From NCBI GenBank assembly GCA_015163845.1, contig JAAOII010000078.1, positions 1 through 14,564 of the forward strand: a stretch of 14,564 bases of DNA, in the 5' to 3' direction. Positions within the stretch are counted from its first letter, which is position 1. Every line of letters begins with the position of its first letter. Shown here in pieces: positions 7,747-14,144 of the stretch. The position numbers and the translations under genes were made by a program. The notes beneath the pieces were generated by a model that saw only the letters and a program-made list of their open reading frames with translations, did no database searches and was not told the origin of the DNA. This DNA is from Candidatus Portiera sp. Lineage in GTDB: Bacteria > Pseudomonadota > Gammaproteobacteria > CBDBNL01 > JAAOII01.

Positions 7747-8295
7747 ATGTTAAACAAAATTATTCTATATCTTTCTCTGCTGCTCTTACCAAGTATGGGC
7801 ATTTTATCTACTACTATGGTCTATGCCGAAGATAAGGCAATCATTGGAGTTATTGATTGGCGTGGTGCTATATTTTCTACCAATGAAGCCAAGAAAGAGA
7901 ATGCTCGCATTCAAAAACAGTTTAAGAAAGATACTCAAAAAATCAAATCACTTGAAAGTAAAATATCATCTACTCGCAAAAAACTGGATAAACGTAAGGA
8001 GCTATTGAGCGAGGAGCAAAAAAAACAACTGCTTACGGATTTGCAAAAAGATGTCATTGAATATCAAACCTTGGGGCAAGACGTCCAACAAAAAATCCAA
8101 GCAAAAGAACAAGAGTTTATCAAAAAGCAAACTAAGGTCCTCCAAAAAATAGTTGAAAAAATTTCAGAAGAAAGAAATCTACATGTGATTATGCCTATAG
8201 ATGCCGTCATTTATGGCAGATTAACTATAGACATCACCAAAGAAGTGGTTAAAGAGCTCAATGGTAAAGGCAAAAAAAATAAAAAACGCGGTTAA
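7747..8295 (+). CDS. skp: Periplasmic chaperone Skp/OmpH family
   Basis: Trimeric periplasmic chaperone that holds unfolded outer-membrane proteins on the way to BamA. The 182 residues comprise a signal peptide (basic N-terminus MLNK, hydrophobic core, cleavage probably after VYA at 27), a short IIGVID strand at 32-37, a long charged coiled-coil region of about 45-145 rich in K, E and Q, and a return segment (RNLHVIMPIDAVIYG, 143-157) typical of the body domain. It is about 20 residues longer than E. coli Skp and ends in a very basic tail, KGKKNKKRG. The ATG at 7747 is chosen because it gives a proper signal peptide; no other usual start occurs between it and the in-frame stop at 7714-7716. 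No Shine-Dalgarno is present, and the predicted transcription start coincides with the ATG. Placement directly after bamA is standard. Confidence 0.9.
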   Translation: MLNKIILYLSLLLLPSMGILSTTMVYAEDKAIIGVIDWRGAIFSTNEAKKENARIQKQFKKDTQKIKSLESKISSTRKKLDKRKELLSEEQKKQLLTDLQKDVIEYQTLGQDVQQKIQAKEQEFIKKQTKVLQKIVEKISEERNLHVIMPIDAVIYGRLTIDITKEVVKELNGKGKKNKKRG

Positions 8296-8304
8296 GATTT
8301 GATT

Positions 8305-8760
8305 ATGGATGTAACAGAGATTCAAAAATATATACCTCACCGCTATCCGTTCTTAATGTTAGACAGGGTTGGAGAACTGGAGGAGAATTCCCACATAGTT
8401 GCCTACAAAAATGTTTCTATTAATGAATATTTCTTTCAAGGGCATTTCCCAGACATCCCAGTAATGCCAGGTGTCCTAACCTTAGAAGCAATGGCGCAGG
8501 CATCAGGCGTCTTGAGTGCTAAAACAATTGGCACTGAAAAGACCAAGGATTATGTTTTCTTATTAGCCGGGGCTGAAAAGGTGCGTTATAAGTCACCCAT
8601 TTTTCCCGGCGACACTATCAGGATAGATATTAAAATTTTAAGAGTCAGGAATGGTTTATGGCAATATGAAGGTAAAGCCAGCGTGAATGATGCTTTATCT
8701 TGTGCAGCAACCATATATTGCAAAGGTGTTAATAAGAAGGACTTCGCTAAACGAGGATAA
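8305..8760 (+). CDS. fabZ: 3-hydroxyacyl-[acyl-carrier-protein] dehydratase FabZ
   Basis: Hotdog-fold dehydratase of type II fatty acid synthesis; it removes water from 3-hydroxyacyl-ACP and competes with LpxA for the same 3-hydroxyacyl-ACP pool. The 151 residues carry IPHRYPFLMLDRV (10-22), the catalytic histidine in FFQGHFP (H47), and the catalytic glutamate in LEAMAQASG (E61), matching E. coli H54 and E68. ATG at 8305 is preferred; a TTG six bases upstream (8299) is in frame and would add two residues. Neither has a convincing Shine-Dalgarno. It begins 9 bp after the skp stop, where lpxD is normally found in relatives. The next gene is lpxA, as usual. Confidence 0.95.
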   Translation: MDVTEIQKYIPHRYPFLMLDRVGELEENSHIVAYKNVSINEYFFQGHFPDIPVMPGVLTLEAMAQASGVLSAKTIGTEKTKDYVFLLAGAEKVRYKSPIFPGDTIRIDIKILRVRNGLWQYEGKASVNDALSCAATIYCKGVNKKDFAKRG

Positions 8761-8813
8761 TCTAATACTGGGGAATGAACTCCAAGCAAGTATTCAAGTA
8801 TTCAACCTATACG

Positions 8814-9602
8814 ATGATTCATCCCTCCTCCATAATATCTCCCAAGGCACAGGTAGGCGACAAGGTCAACATAGGTCCTTTTTGCTACCTAGGGGATGAT
8901 GTAATAATAGGTGACGACTGTGATCTAAAATCACATGTCTACATTGAAGGTCCCACTACAATAGGTAAGCGTAATAAGGTCTGGTCATTTACTGCATTGG
9001 GTGGAGAGGCACAACACTTAAAAAATCACAGCACCGATGATCAACTCATCATAGGAGATGATAATCTCATAAGAGAAGGGGTCACGATACATCGTGGAAC
9101 TAGTGCTGGTGGCAAAGTTACCAAAATAGGCAATAGTAATTTAATAATGGGTAATGTGCATATAGCCCATGATTCCTTAGTAGGTAATAACAACATCTTC
9201 ACGCAAAGTTCAACACTGGCAGGACATGTCACAATAGGCAATAACGTCGTCATGAGTTGGTTAGCAGCTGCTCATCAGTTCTGTCGTATAGGTGATTATT
9301 CATTCATAGGCAAATGCACTCCGGTAGTACAAGACATACCTCCTTATACTTTATGTGCTGACAATGGTAATAAAAAGATTATGAAGTTCAATGACAAAGG
9401 AGTGCAAAGGGCAGAATGGGATGAGAGGACCCAAGCAGCAACTAAAAAGATTTTCCACATATTTTATAGAAGTGGCACCACAATTCAAGATGCATTGAAT
9501 AGTCCAGAGACCAAGGAATTAGTTAAACAATTTATTGAAGTAAAACTTTTTGTTGATTTTGTGAAGTCATCCACCCGCGGCATAACAAAACCTAGATTAT
9601 AG
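8814..9602 (+). CDS. lpxA: UDP-N-acetylglucosamine O-acyltransferase LpxA, with atypical pocket residues
   Basis: Left-handed beta-helix acyltransferase that starts lipid A synthesis by moving a 3-hydroxyacyl chain from ACP to the 3 position of UDP-GlcNAc. Hexapeptide repeats fill residues 1-180, followed by a helical C-terminal domain ending SSTRGITKPRL. Catalytic H119 in NVHIAHD (E. coli H125), plus H116, H138, H154, Q155 and K70, are kept. Atypical positions relative to E. coli are D74 to H68, G154-G155 to S148-W149, and G173 to K167; the G173 position is the known acyl-chain ruler. Start: the ATG at 8814 gives MIHPSS, like many LpxA proteins, and 262 residues, the same length as E. coli. 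An in-frame ATG at 8775 would add 13 non-homologous residues. Neither start has a good Shine-Dalgarno. The TAG stop is 16 bp before lpxB. Confidence 0.9.
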   Translation: MIHPSSIISPKAQVGDKVNIGPFCYLGDDVIIGDDCDLKSHVYIEGPTTIGKRNKVWSFTALGGEAQHLKNHSTDDQLIIGDDNLIREGVTIHRGTSAGGKVTKIGNSNLIMGNVHIAHDSLVGNNNIFTQSSTLAGHVTIGNNVVMSWLAAAHQFCRIGDYSFIGKCTPVVQDIPPYTLCADNGNKKIMKFNDKGVQRAEWDERTQAATKKIFHIFYRSGTTIQDALNSPETKELVKQFIEVKLFVDFVKSSTRGITKPRL

Positions 9603-9618
9603 AAGATTCCAAAGGATT

Positions 9619-10785
9619 ATGCACAAAGACCCAACCATTGCAATAGTAGCATGTGAAGAGTCAGGGGACTATCTAGGCAGCGAACTCATAAAAGAGTTAC
9701 GGAAGATTTTTCCTCACGCAAAGTTCATAGGTGTGGGCGGATTATACATGCAGAAACAGGGGGTCCAGTCAATGTTCAAACTAGAAGAACTCACAGCCCA
9801 TGGCATATTTGAAATAATTCATCGCATACCTCGCTTGCTCAGCATTATGAGAAGTATGCGGAACAAGATGTTAGAGGTTAAACCAGATGTATTCATAGGC
9901 ATTGACGCACCTGACTTCAATCTAAACTTAGAAAAAATGTTACTCAGCAAGGGCATCAATACTGTCCATTACATTAGTCCTACTATATGGAGCTGGCGAC
10001 CGAAAAGGGTATTCAAGGTTGCCAAAGCAGTTCGTCTACTTTTATGCACCTACCCTTTTGAAGTTGATATCTACAAAAAATGTAATAGCGAGCATGGACT
10101 TAATATTAATGCACAATACATAGGACACCCTCTCGCTGACGAAATACCCTTGCAAAATCCTAGCAAAGAAGCGGCACGCAAAAAGTTAGGCATCAATCAT
10201 AGCAATAATATTAAATATATTGGTGTCTTGCCTGGTAGTCGTTCCACTGAAATAAAATCATTAAGTCAAATATTCATTGATAGTGTACACCTCTGCCTCC
10301 AACAAGATAAGCAACTACAATTTATCTTTGCCGCCATCAATGATAAAGCCGCTGAGCATATCAACCAACTTATCCAAGAAAGTGAGCTACCTCTTAGTAA
10401 TACTAAAATATTTGTGCGTAGATCTCATGATATCATGGCAGCAGCCGATGCTATACTACTGGCATCAGGCACAGCTACTTTAGAAGCAATGTTGATAAAA
10501 CGTCCAATGGTTGTTGCCTATAAAGTCCCCATGCCAACCTATTGGGTATCTAAACTAATGATCAAAACCAAATTCATTTCCCAACCCAACCTAATGTTTG
10601 GACGTGAGATGGTGAAAGAACTAGTGCAGTATGATGCCAAACCCAAACCTATAGCTAAAGAACTAATGCAACAACTTAACACGCCTTTCTCCTCTAAAGA
10701 GAAGGAGTATACTGAAATGCATAAAAAGCTTAAACTAAATGCATCACTTAAAGCTGCACAGCAAATTGCCCAACTAATTAAATAA
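9619..10785 (+). CDS. lpxB: Lipid-A-disaccharide synthase
   Basis: Peripheral inner-membrane GT-B glycosyltransferase (family GT19) that joins UDP-2,3-diacylglucosamine and lipid X into the lipid A disaccharide. The 388 residues (E. coli 382) show the N-terminal signature as ACEESGD (11-17; E. coli AGEASGD), KPDVFIGIDAPDFN, HYISPTIWSWRPKRV, the IGHPLAD segment, the donor-site LPGSRSTEI, LLASGTATLEA, and QPNLMFGREMVKELVQ near the C-terminus. ATG at 9619 gives the standard N-terminus; an AAGGA lies only 2 nt upstream of it, closer than optimal. It is close to lpxA (16 bp) and probably co-transcribed. The rnhB and dnaE genes that often follow lpxB in gammaproteobacteria are not here; galE follows after 23 bp. 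Confidence 0.95.
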   Translation: MHKDPTIAIVACEESGDYLGSELIKELRKIFPHAKFIGVGGLYMQKQGVQSMFKLEELTAHGIFEIIHRIPRLLSIMRSMRNKMLEVKPDVFIGIDAPDFNLNLEKMLLSKGINTVHYISPTIWSWRPKRVFKVAKAVRLLLCTYPFEVDIYKKCNSEHGLNINAQYIGHPLADEIPLQNPSKEAARKKLGINHSNNIKYIGVLPGSRSTEIKSLSQIFIDSVHLCLQQDKQLQFIFAAINDKAAEHINQLIQESELPLSNTKIFVRRSHDIMAAADAILLASGTATLEAMLIKRPMVVAYKVPMPTYWVSKLMIKTKFISQPNLMFGREMVKELVQYDAKPKPIAKELMQQLNTPFSSKEKEYTEMHKKLKLNASLKAAQQIAQLIK

Positions 10786-10808
10786 TCAAATAATTAATCT
10801 TAACTTAC

Positions 10809-11825
10809 ATGAACAATAAAAATATTCTCGTTACTGGAGCCAGTGGTTTCATCGGCTCTCATCTATGTGTCGCTCTTATAGAAGCAGGATACAATCCCAT
10901 TGGTGTGGATAACTTGTCCAATAGCAAAGCAGGGGTCCTAGAGAAAATAGAACAAATTACCAAGAAAAAAATCACTTTCATACAAGCAGATTTAGCAACT
11001 CCACAAGCACTTAAAGAATGCTTTGCTGCTCAACCAATTACTGCAGTTATACATCTTGCAGCCTTTAAAGCAGTTGGTGAATCCACCGAACAACCACTTA
11101 GATACCATAGTAACAATGTCATAGGCCTGTTGAATTTACTCAATAGCATGAATGAGTTCGGTTGTAATAAGTTTGTCTATAGCTCCTCGGCAACTGTCTA
11201 TGGCATACCTCAGAGATTACCACTTGATGAAGAACATCCCCTAGCATCCACCAACCCCTATGGAACCACGAAGATTATCGGCGAAAGCATTCTGCGCGAT
11301 GTCGCCACCTACAGTGATGATTATAGCTGTATATCCTTGCGTTACTTTAACCCAGCTGGTGCCCACTCAAGTGGTCTATTAGGAGAGGATATTGTCGAGA
11401 AACCCGCCAATCTATTCCCAGTTATGTGCCGGGCTCATCTAACCCCAGAATATCAAATGACAGTATTCGGCGACGACTATGATACCAAAGATGGCACTTG
11501 TATCCGCGATATCATCCATATCAACGACTTAATTGACGGTCATATCTTGGCATTAGAAAAATGCTTAGGGGAAAACACTGGCTACCAAGCAGTCAACCTT
11601 GGATGTGGCAAGGGATGGTCTGTATTGGAAATAATTGAGAACTTTGAAAAAGAATTAGGCGAAAGCATTAATTATAAAATTGGTGCAAGACGACCAGGAG
11701 ACACCATTTCTTCTTATGCCTCCACCGACTATGCTAAGAAGTATCTCGGTTGGCAAACCAAACACGATTTACCCAGCATCTGCAGAGATACTATCAAGTA
11801 TATGAGAGCTAGCGGAGCTAGGTAG
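10809..11825 (+). CDS. galE: UDP-glucose 4-epimerase (SDR family)
   Basis: Extended short-chain dehydrogenase that interconverts UDP-glucose and UDP-galactose, possibly also the N-acetyl forms, for surface polysaccharides. The 338 residues equal E. coli GalE in length. Seen are NAD-binding GASGFIGSH (10-18), the HLAAFKAVGES stretch (82-92), the catalytic serine region YSSSATVYG (124-132), YGTTK with Y151 and K155, LRYFNPAGAH, and DGTCIRDIIHINDL. The last three residues (GAR) and the TAG stop lie inside the first unit of the downstream 20-bp array, so the C-terminal tip may have been created by the repeat. ATG at 10809 has no Shine-Dalgarno and follows an AT-rich 23-bp spacer after lpxB. Epimerase specificity within the family cannot be settled from sequence alone. 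Confidence 0.92.
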   Translation: MNNKNILVTGASGFIGSHLCVALIEAGYNPIGVDNLSNSKAGVLEKIEQITKKKITFIQADLATPQALKECFAAQPITAVIHLAAFKAVGESTEQPLRYHSNNVIGLLNLLNSMNEFGCNKFVYSSSATVYGIPQRLPLDEEHPLASTNPYGTTKIIGESILRDVATYSDDYSCISLRYFNPAGAHSSGLLGEDIVEKPANLFPVMCRAHLTPEYQMTVFGDDYDTKDGTCIRDIIHINDLIDGHILALEKCLGENTGYQAVNLGCGKGWSVLEIIENFEKELGESINYKIGARRPGDTISSYASTDYAKKYLGWQTKHDLPSICRDTIKYMRASGAR

Positions 11826-12149
11826 ATAGAAGCGGAGCTAGGGTAGATAGAAGCGGAGCTAGGGTAGATAGAAGCAGAGCTAGGTAGATAGAAGCGGAGC
11901 TATAGGTAGATAGAAGCGGAGCTAGGTAGATAGAAGCGGAGCTAGGTAGATAGAAGCAGAGCTAGGTAGATAGAAGCGGAGCTAGGTAGATAGAAGCAGA
12001 GCTAGAGGTAGATAGAAGCGGAGCTAGGTAGATAGAAGCGGAGCTAGAGGGTAGATAGAAGCAGAGCTAGGTAGATAGAAGCAGAGCTAGGTAGATAGAA
12101 GCAGAGCTAGGTAGATAGAAGCAGAGCTAGGTAAAGCTAAGCAGAAGAC
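11814..12149 (+). repeat. Tandem minisatellite: 15 full 20-23 bp units plus a decayed 16th
   Basis: The consensus unit is GGAGCTAGGTAGATAGAAGC. Full units run 11814-12122 with lengths 20, 21, 21, 20, 22, 20, 20, 20, 20, 22, 20, 23, 20, 20, 20. GAGCTA is present in every unit and GGTAGATAGAAGC is invariant in all 15. Variation is confined to the first base (A in units 4, 8, 10 and 13-15) and to a 0-3 base insertion after GAGCTA (G, G, TA, GA, GAG in units 2, 3, 5, 10, 12). The 16th unit (12123-12149) is degenerate. The array occupies most of the 373-bp convergent intergenic region (11826-12198) and begins within galE. It has no ATG; basic units hold TAG in all three forward frames. The forward strand is purine-rich. 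No gene is evident here. Confidence 0.97.
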
Positions 12150-12168
12150 CCCGACAGATTGCTGCTTA
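12138..12168. terminator. Possible weak hairpin between convergent genes
   Basis: A perfect 7-bp inverted repeat, TAAGCAG (12138-12144) and CTGCTTA (12162-12168), encloses a 17-nt loop. It lies between the convergent galE and aminotransferase genes, where a bidirectional terminator is expected. The long loop, modest GC content and lack of a clean T-tract on either strand make this a weak candidate. Confidence 0.25.
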
Positions 12169-12182
12169 ATTTAGGTTATTAA

Positions 12183-12212
12183 TTTAATCTACTTTAATCT
12201 ACTTTAATCTAT
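12183..12212. repeat. Three tandem 10-bp units over the aminotransferase stop codon
   Basis: TTTAATCTAC (12183-12192), TTTAATCTAC (12193-12202) and TTTAATCTAT (12203-12212). On the reverse strand each unit contains TAG, and because 10 is not a multiple of 3 the three TAGs fall in three different frames; the middle one (12199-12201) is the stop codon of the aminotransferase gene. The right-hand unit lies in its last codons. Confidence 0.9.
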
Positions 12213-13347
12213 TAAGGACTTCAATAATCTTATCCTGCTGTTCATCGCTTAGAAACGGATGAACTGGCAGTGAAAAAATTCTAGACGCCGCCGCTTCTGT
12301 ATGAGGCAGTGGAACAGGTTGCGTTTTACTATTCTTATCCCTCCCCCTGTAAGCAAACTCAGCAAATACCTTATGCTGATGTAATGGTTTGGGATAATAG
12401 ACCCCTGTGGGTATCCCTTGTTCTTGCAGAGTATTTCTATAGTCGTCTCGCTTGCTCAGCGGGGCATAGAGGGAGTATTGCGAATAGACGGACTTATTGC
12501 CCTCAAGTAATTTTAGCGGAGTAAGGGTTGGAGTATTCTCTAAAGCTCTAGTGTAATTGTCAGCTAACTGGCAACGGCGAGCAATTTCATCTTTATAGTG
12601 ACGCAACTTAACTCTTAAGATAGCTGCTTGAATATCATCCAAACGTCCATTGATGCCTATATTAACATATTCATATCTATCGCTTTGTCCATGGTTTAGC
12701 AAAGAACGTAGTTTTTTGGCATCATCATCATTATCCGTGAATACCGCACCGCCATCACCATAACAACCCAGACCTTTTGCTGGATAGAAACTGGTGCAGG
12801 CATAGGTGCTTAAGTCGCATGAGTATTTTTCTCCTTTTGTAGTAGATTGTCTAGCCCCAAATGATTGGGCGGCATCTTCAATTACCACCAAGGAATGTTG
12901 CTGGGCTACAGCATTTATCTCATCCATCGCCGATACCTGCCCAAACAAAGAAACAGGTATTATTGCTTTGGTCTTAGGGGTTATAGCCCCTTCTAACAAC
13001 TTGCTATCCATTAAACAATTTTCTGGATCTATGTCAATGAAGACAGGGATCGCTCCAATCAAGCAGATCATTTCAACCGTGCTAACGAAAGTAAAAGAAG
13101 TAGTTATGACTTCATCTTGTGGTTTAATCCCAGCAGCTAATAATGCAAGGAGTAAGGAGTCGGTGCCATTTGAACATCCTATGGCATGCTGACAACCACA
13201 GAACTCTTGTAGTTCTTTTTCTAGACCCTCAAGCTGGGGGCCACCAATATACTGGATGCTTGCTAAAACATCTAATACCTGTTGGTTTATCTCTTCCTTA
13301 TAGGCAAGATATTGTGCACTTAAATCAACAAACTTTATCTGTGTCAT
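12199..13347 (-). CDS. DegT/DnrJ/EryC1/StrS-family PLP sugar aminotransferase, WbpE-like
   Basis: Fold-type I PLP enzyme of the nucleotide-sugar aminotransferase family. The 382 residues show GCSNGTDSLLLAL (57-69; PLP phosphate contacts), ITPKTKAIIPVSLFGQ (122-137), EDAAQSFGA (157-165) with D158 and Q161, the PLP lysine K191 in SFYPAKGLGCYGDGGA, and NGRLDDIQAAIL. The stretch around ITPKTKAIIPVSLFGQ and STYACTSFYPAKGLGCYGDGGA closely resembles Pseudomonas WbpE, which aminates C3 of a UDP-3-keto sugar; GnnB, which serves 3-amino lipid A, performs the same chemistry. The substrate here is inferred, not shown, and no partner 3-dehydrogenase is in the window. It is the last of three - strand genes, 17 bp after the Nif3-family gene, with no clear Shine-Dalgarno. 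Its 3' end is inside a 10-bp tandem repeat. Confidence 0.9.
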   Translation of the reverse strand: MTQIKFVDLSAQYLAYKEEINQQVLDVLASIQYIGGPQLEGLEKELQEFCGCQHAIGCSNGTDSLLLALLAAGIKPQDEVITTSFTFVSTVEMICLIGAIPVFIDIDPENCLMDSKLLEGAITPKTKAIIPVSLFGQVSAMDEINAVAQQHSLVVIEDAAQSFGARQSTTKGEKYSCDLSTYACTSFYPAKGLGCYGDGGAVFTDNDDDAKKLRSLLNHGQSDRYEYVNIGINGRLDDIQAAILRVKLRHYKDEIARRCQLADNYTRALENTPTLTPLKLLEGNKSVYSQYSLYAPLSKRDDYRNTLQEQGIPTGVYYPKPLHQHKVFAEFAYRGRDKNSKTQPVPLPHTEAAASRIFSLPVHPFLSDEQQDKIIEVLNRLK

Positions 13348-13364
13348 TTTATTTATTAAACTAC

Positions 13365-14141
13365 TTATACTGGATTGGGGACATTAATAAACTTATGGCT
13401 GATACCAAACTCCTTGGCAATTCTTTCACCAAGTAACTGCACCCCACCCATCTCACTATGATGATGACCAATGGCATAATAGTCAATCGCATTTTCTTTG
13501 GCAAAATGAAAGGTGCGCTCCGAAACCTCACCACTTATATAGCAATCTGCCCCTTGCTCTTTTGCCTGTTCTATGAAGTCCTGAGCCGCTCCTGAACACC
13601 AAGCCACTTTTGTAATTGGTTTATCATTTCCTCCCCTACCTATTATGTGCAGTGGTTCTCTCCCGAGTTTATCATGAAAAAGTTGTTTGAGCTGTTCACC
13701 ACTCAAGGGCTTCTTTAGCTCAGCTATAAACCCTAGGTTCTCTTGCGGCAATAAAGTAGCAACTTCTGCTTTGCTGGTATCAATATCCAAGATACTGCCC
13801 AAGTGAGCATTGTTACCCAATTCTCTATGAATGTCCAGTGGTAGATGATAGGCAAGCAAATTAATCCCAGCATCCATCAGTAATTTCAATCTCGCATATT
13901 TCATCCCCACCACCCGTGAATCCTCGCCTTTCCAAAAATAACCATGATGCACCAACAACAGATCGGCATTTTCCTCTTGTGCTCGTATAATTAATTCTTG
14001 ACAGGCAGTAACCCCACTCACTATGACTGATACTTCCTCACGCCCTTGCACCTGTAGGCCGTTGGGGCAATAGTCCTTAACCGAGGACGTTTTCAATAGC
14101 TCATCGCAAAAACTAGTTAATTCTTGGACGTTTGTCGGCAT
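13365..14141 (-). CDS. Nif3/YbgI family dinuclear metal-binding protein
   Basis: Member of the conserved NIF3/YbgI family, called 'GTP cyclohydrolase 1 type 2 homolog' in many databases; relatives form hexameric toroids with a two-metal site and their biological role is unsettled. The 258 residues (E. coli YbgI 247) begin MPTNVQELTSFCDELL and show CPNGLQVQG (25-33), the metal ligands H65 and H66 in LLVHHGYFW, D103 in YHLPLDIH, and H226 and E230 in AIGHHHSEMGGVQLLGE, all at family spacing. Start ATG (complement of 14139-14141) gives the normal N-terminus. It lies 3 bp downstream of the trxB stop, so the two are probably co-transcribed. Nothing looks truncated. Function is not assigned beyond the family. 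Confidence 0.92.
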   Translation of the reverse strand: MPTNVQELTSFCDELLKTSSVKDYCPNGLQVQGREEVSVIVSGVTACQELIIRAQEENADLLLVHHGYFWKGEDSRVVGMKYARLKLLMDAGINLLAYHLPLDIHRELGNNAHLGSILDIDTSKAEVATLLPQENLGFIAELKKPLSGEQLKQLFHDKLGREPLHIIGRGGNDKPITKVAWCSGAAQDFIEQAKEQGADCYISGEVSERTFHFAKENAIDYYAIGHHHSEMGGVQLLGERIAKEFGISHKFINVPNPV

Positions 14142-14144
14142 CTG

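Noticed and set aside
8775..8813. Upstream ATG for LpxA
   Set aside because: It adds 13 residues not resembling the family; MIHPSS at 8814 fits typical LpxA starts and length. Not fully excluded, because neither start has a good ribosome-binding site.
11814..12149. CRISPR-like array
   Set aside because: Units are contiguous 20-23 bp copies with no unique spacers, and there are no cas genes; it is a simple tandem repeat.
11826..12198. Coding potential or a repetitive peptide from the array
   Set aside because: The forward strand has TAG in every frame in most units and no ATG; reverse frames are also interrupted because TAG recurs at a period not divisible by 3.
12309..13436. Open frames on the + strand opposite the aminotransferase gene
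   Set aside because: They are shadow frames: low-complexity translations with no family motifs, while the - strand frame carries a complete PLP enzyme.
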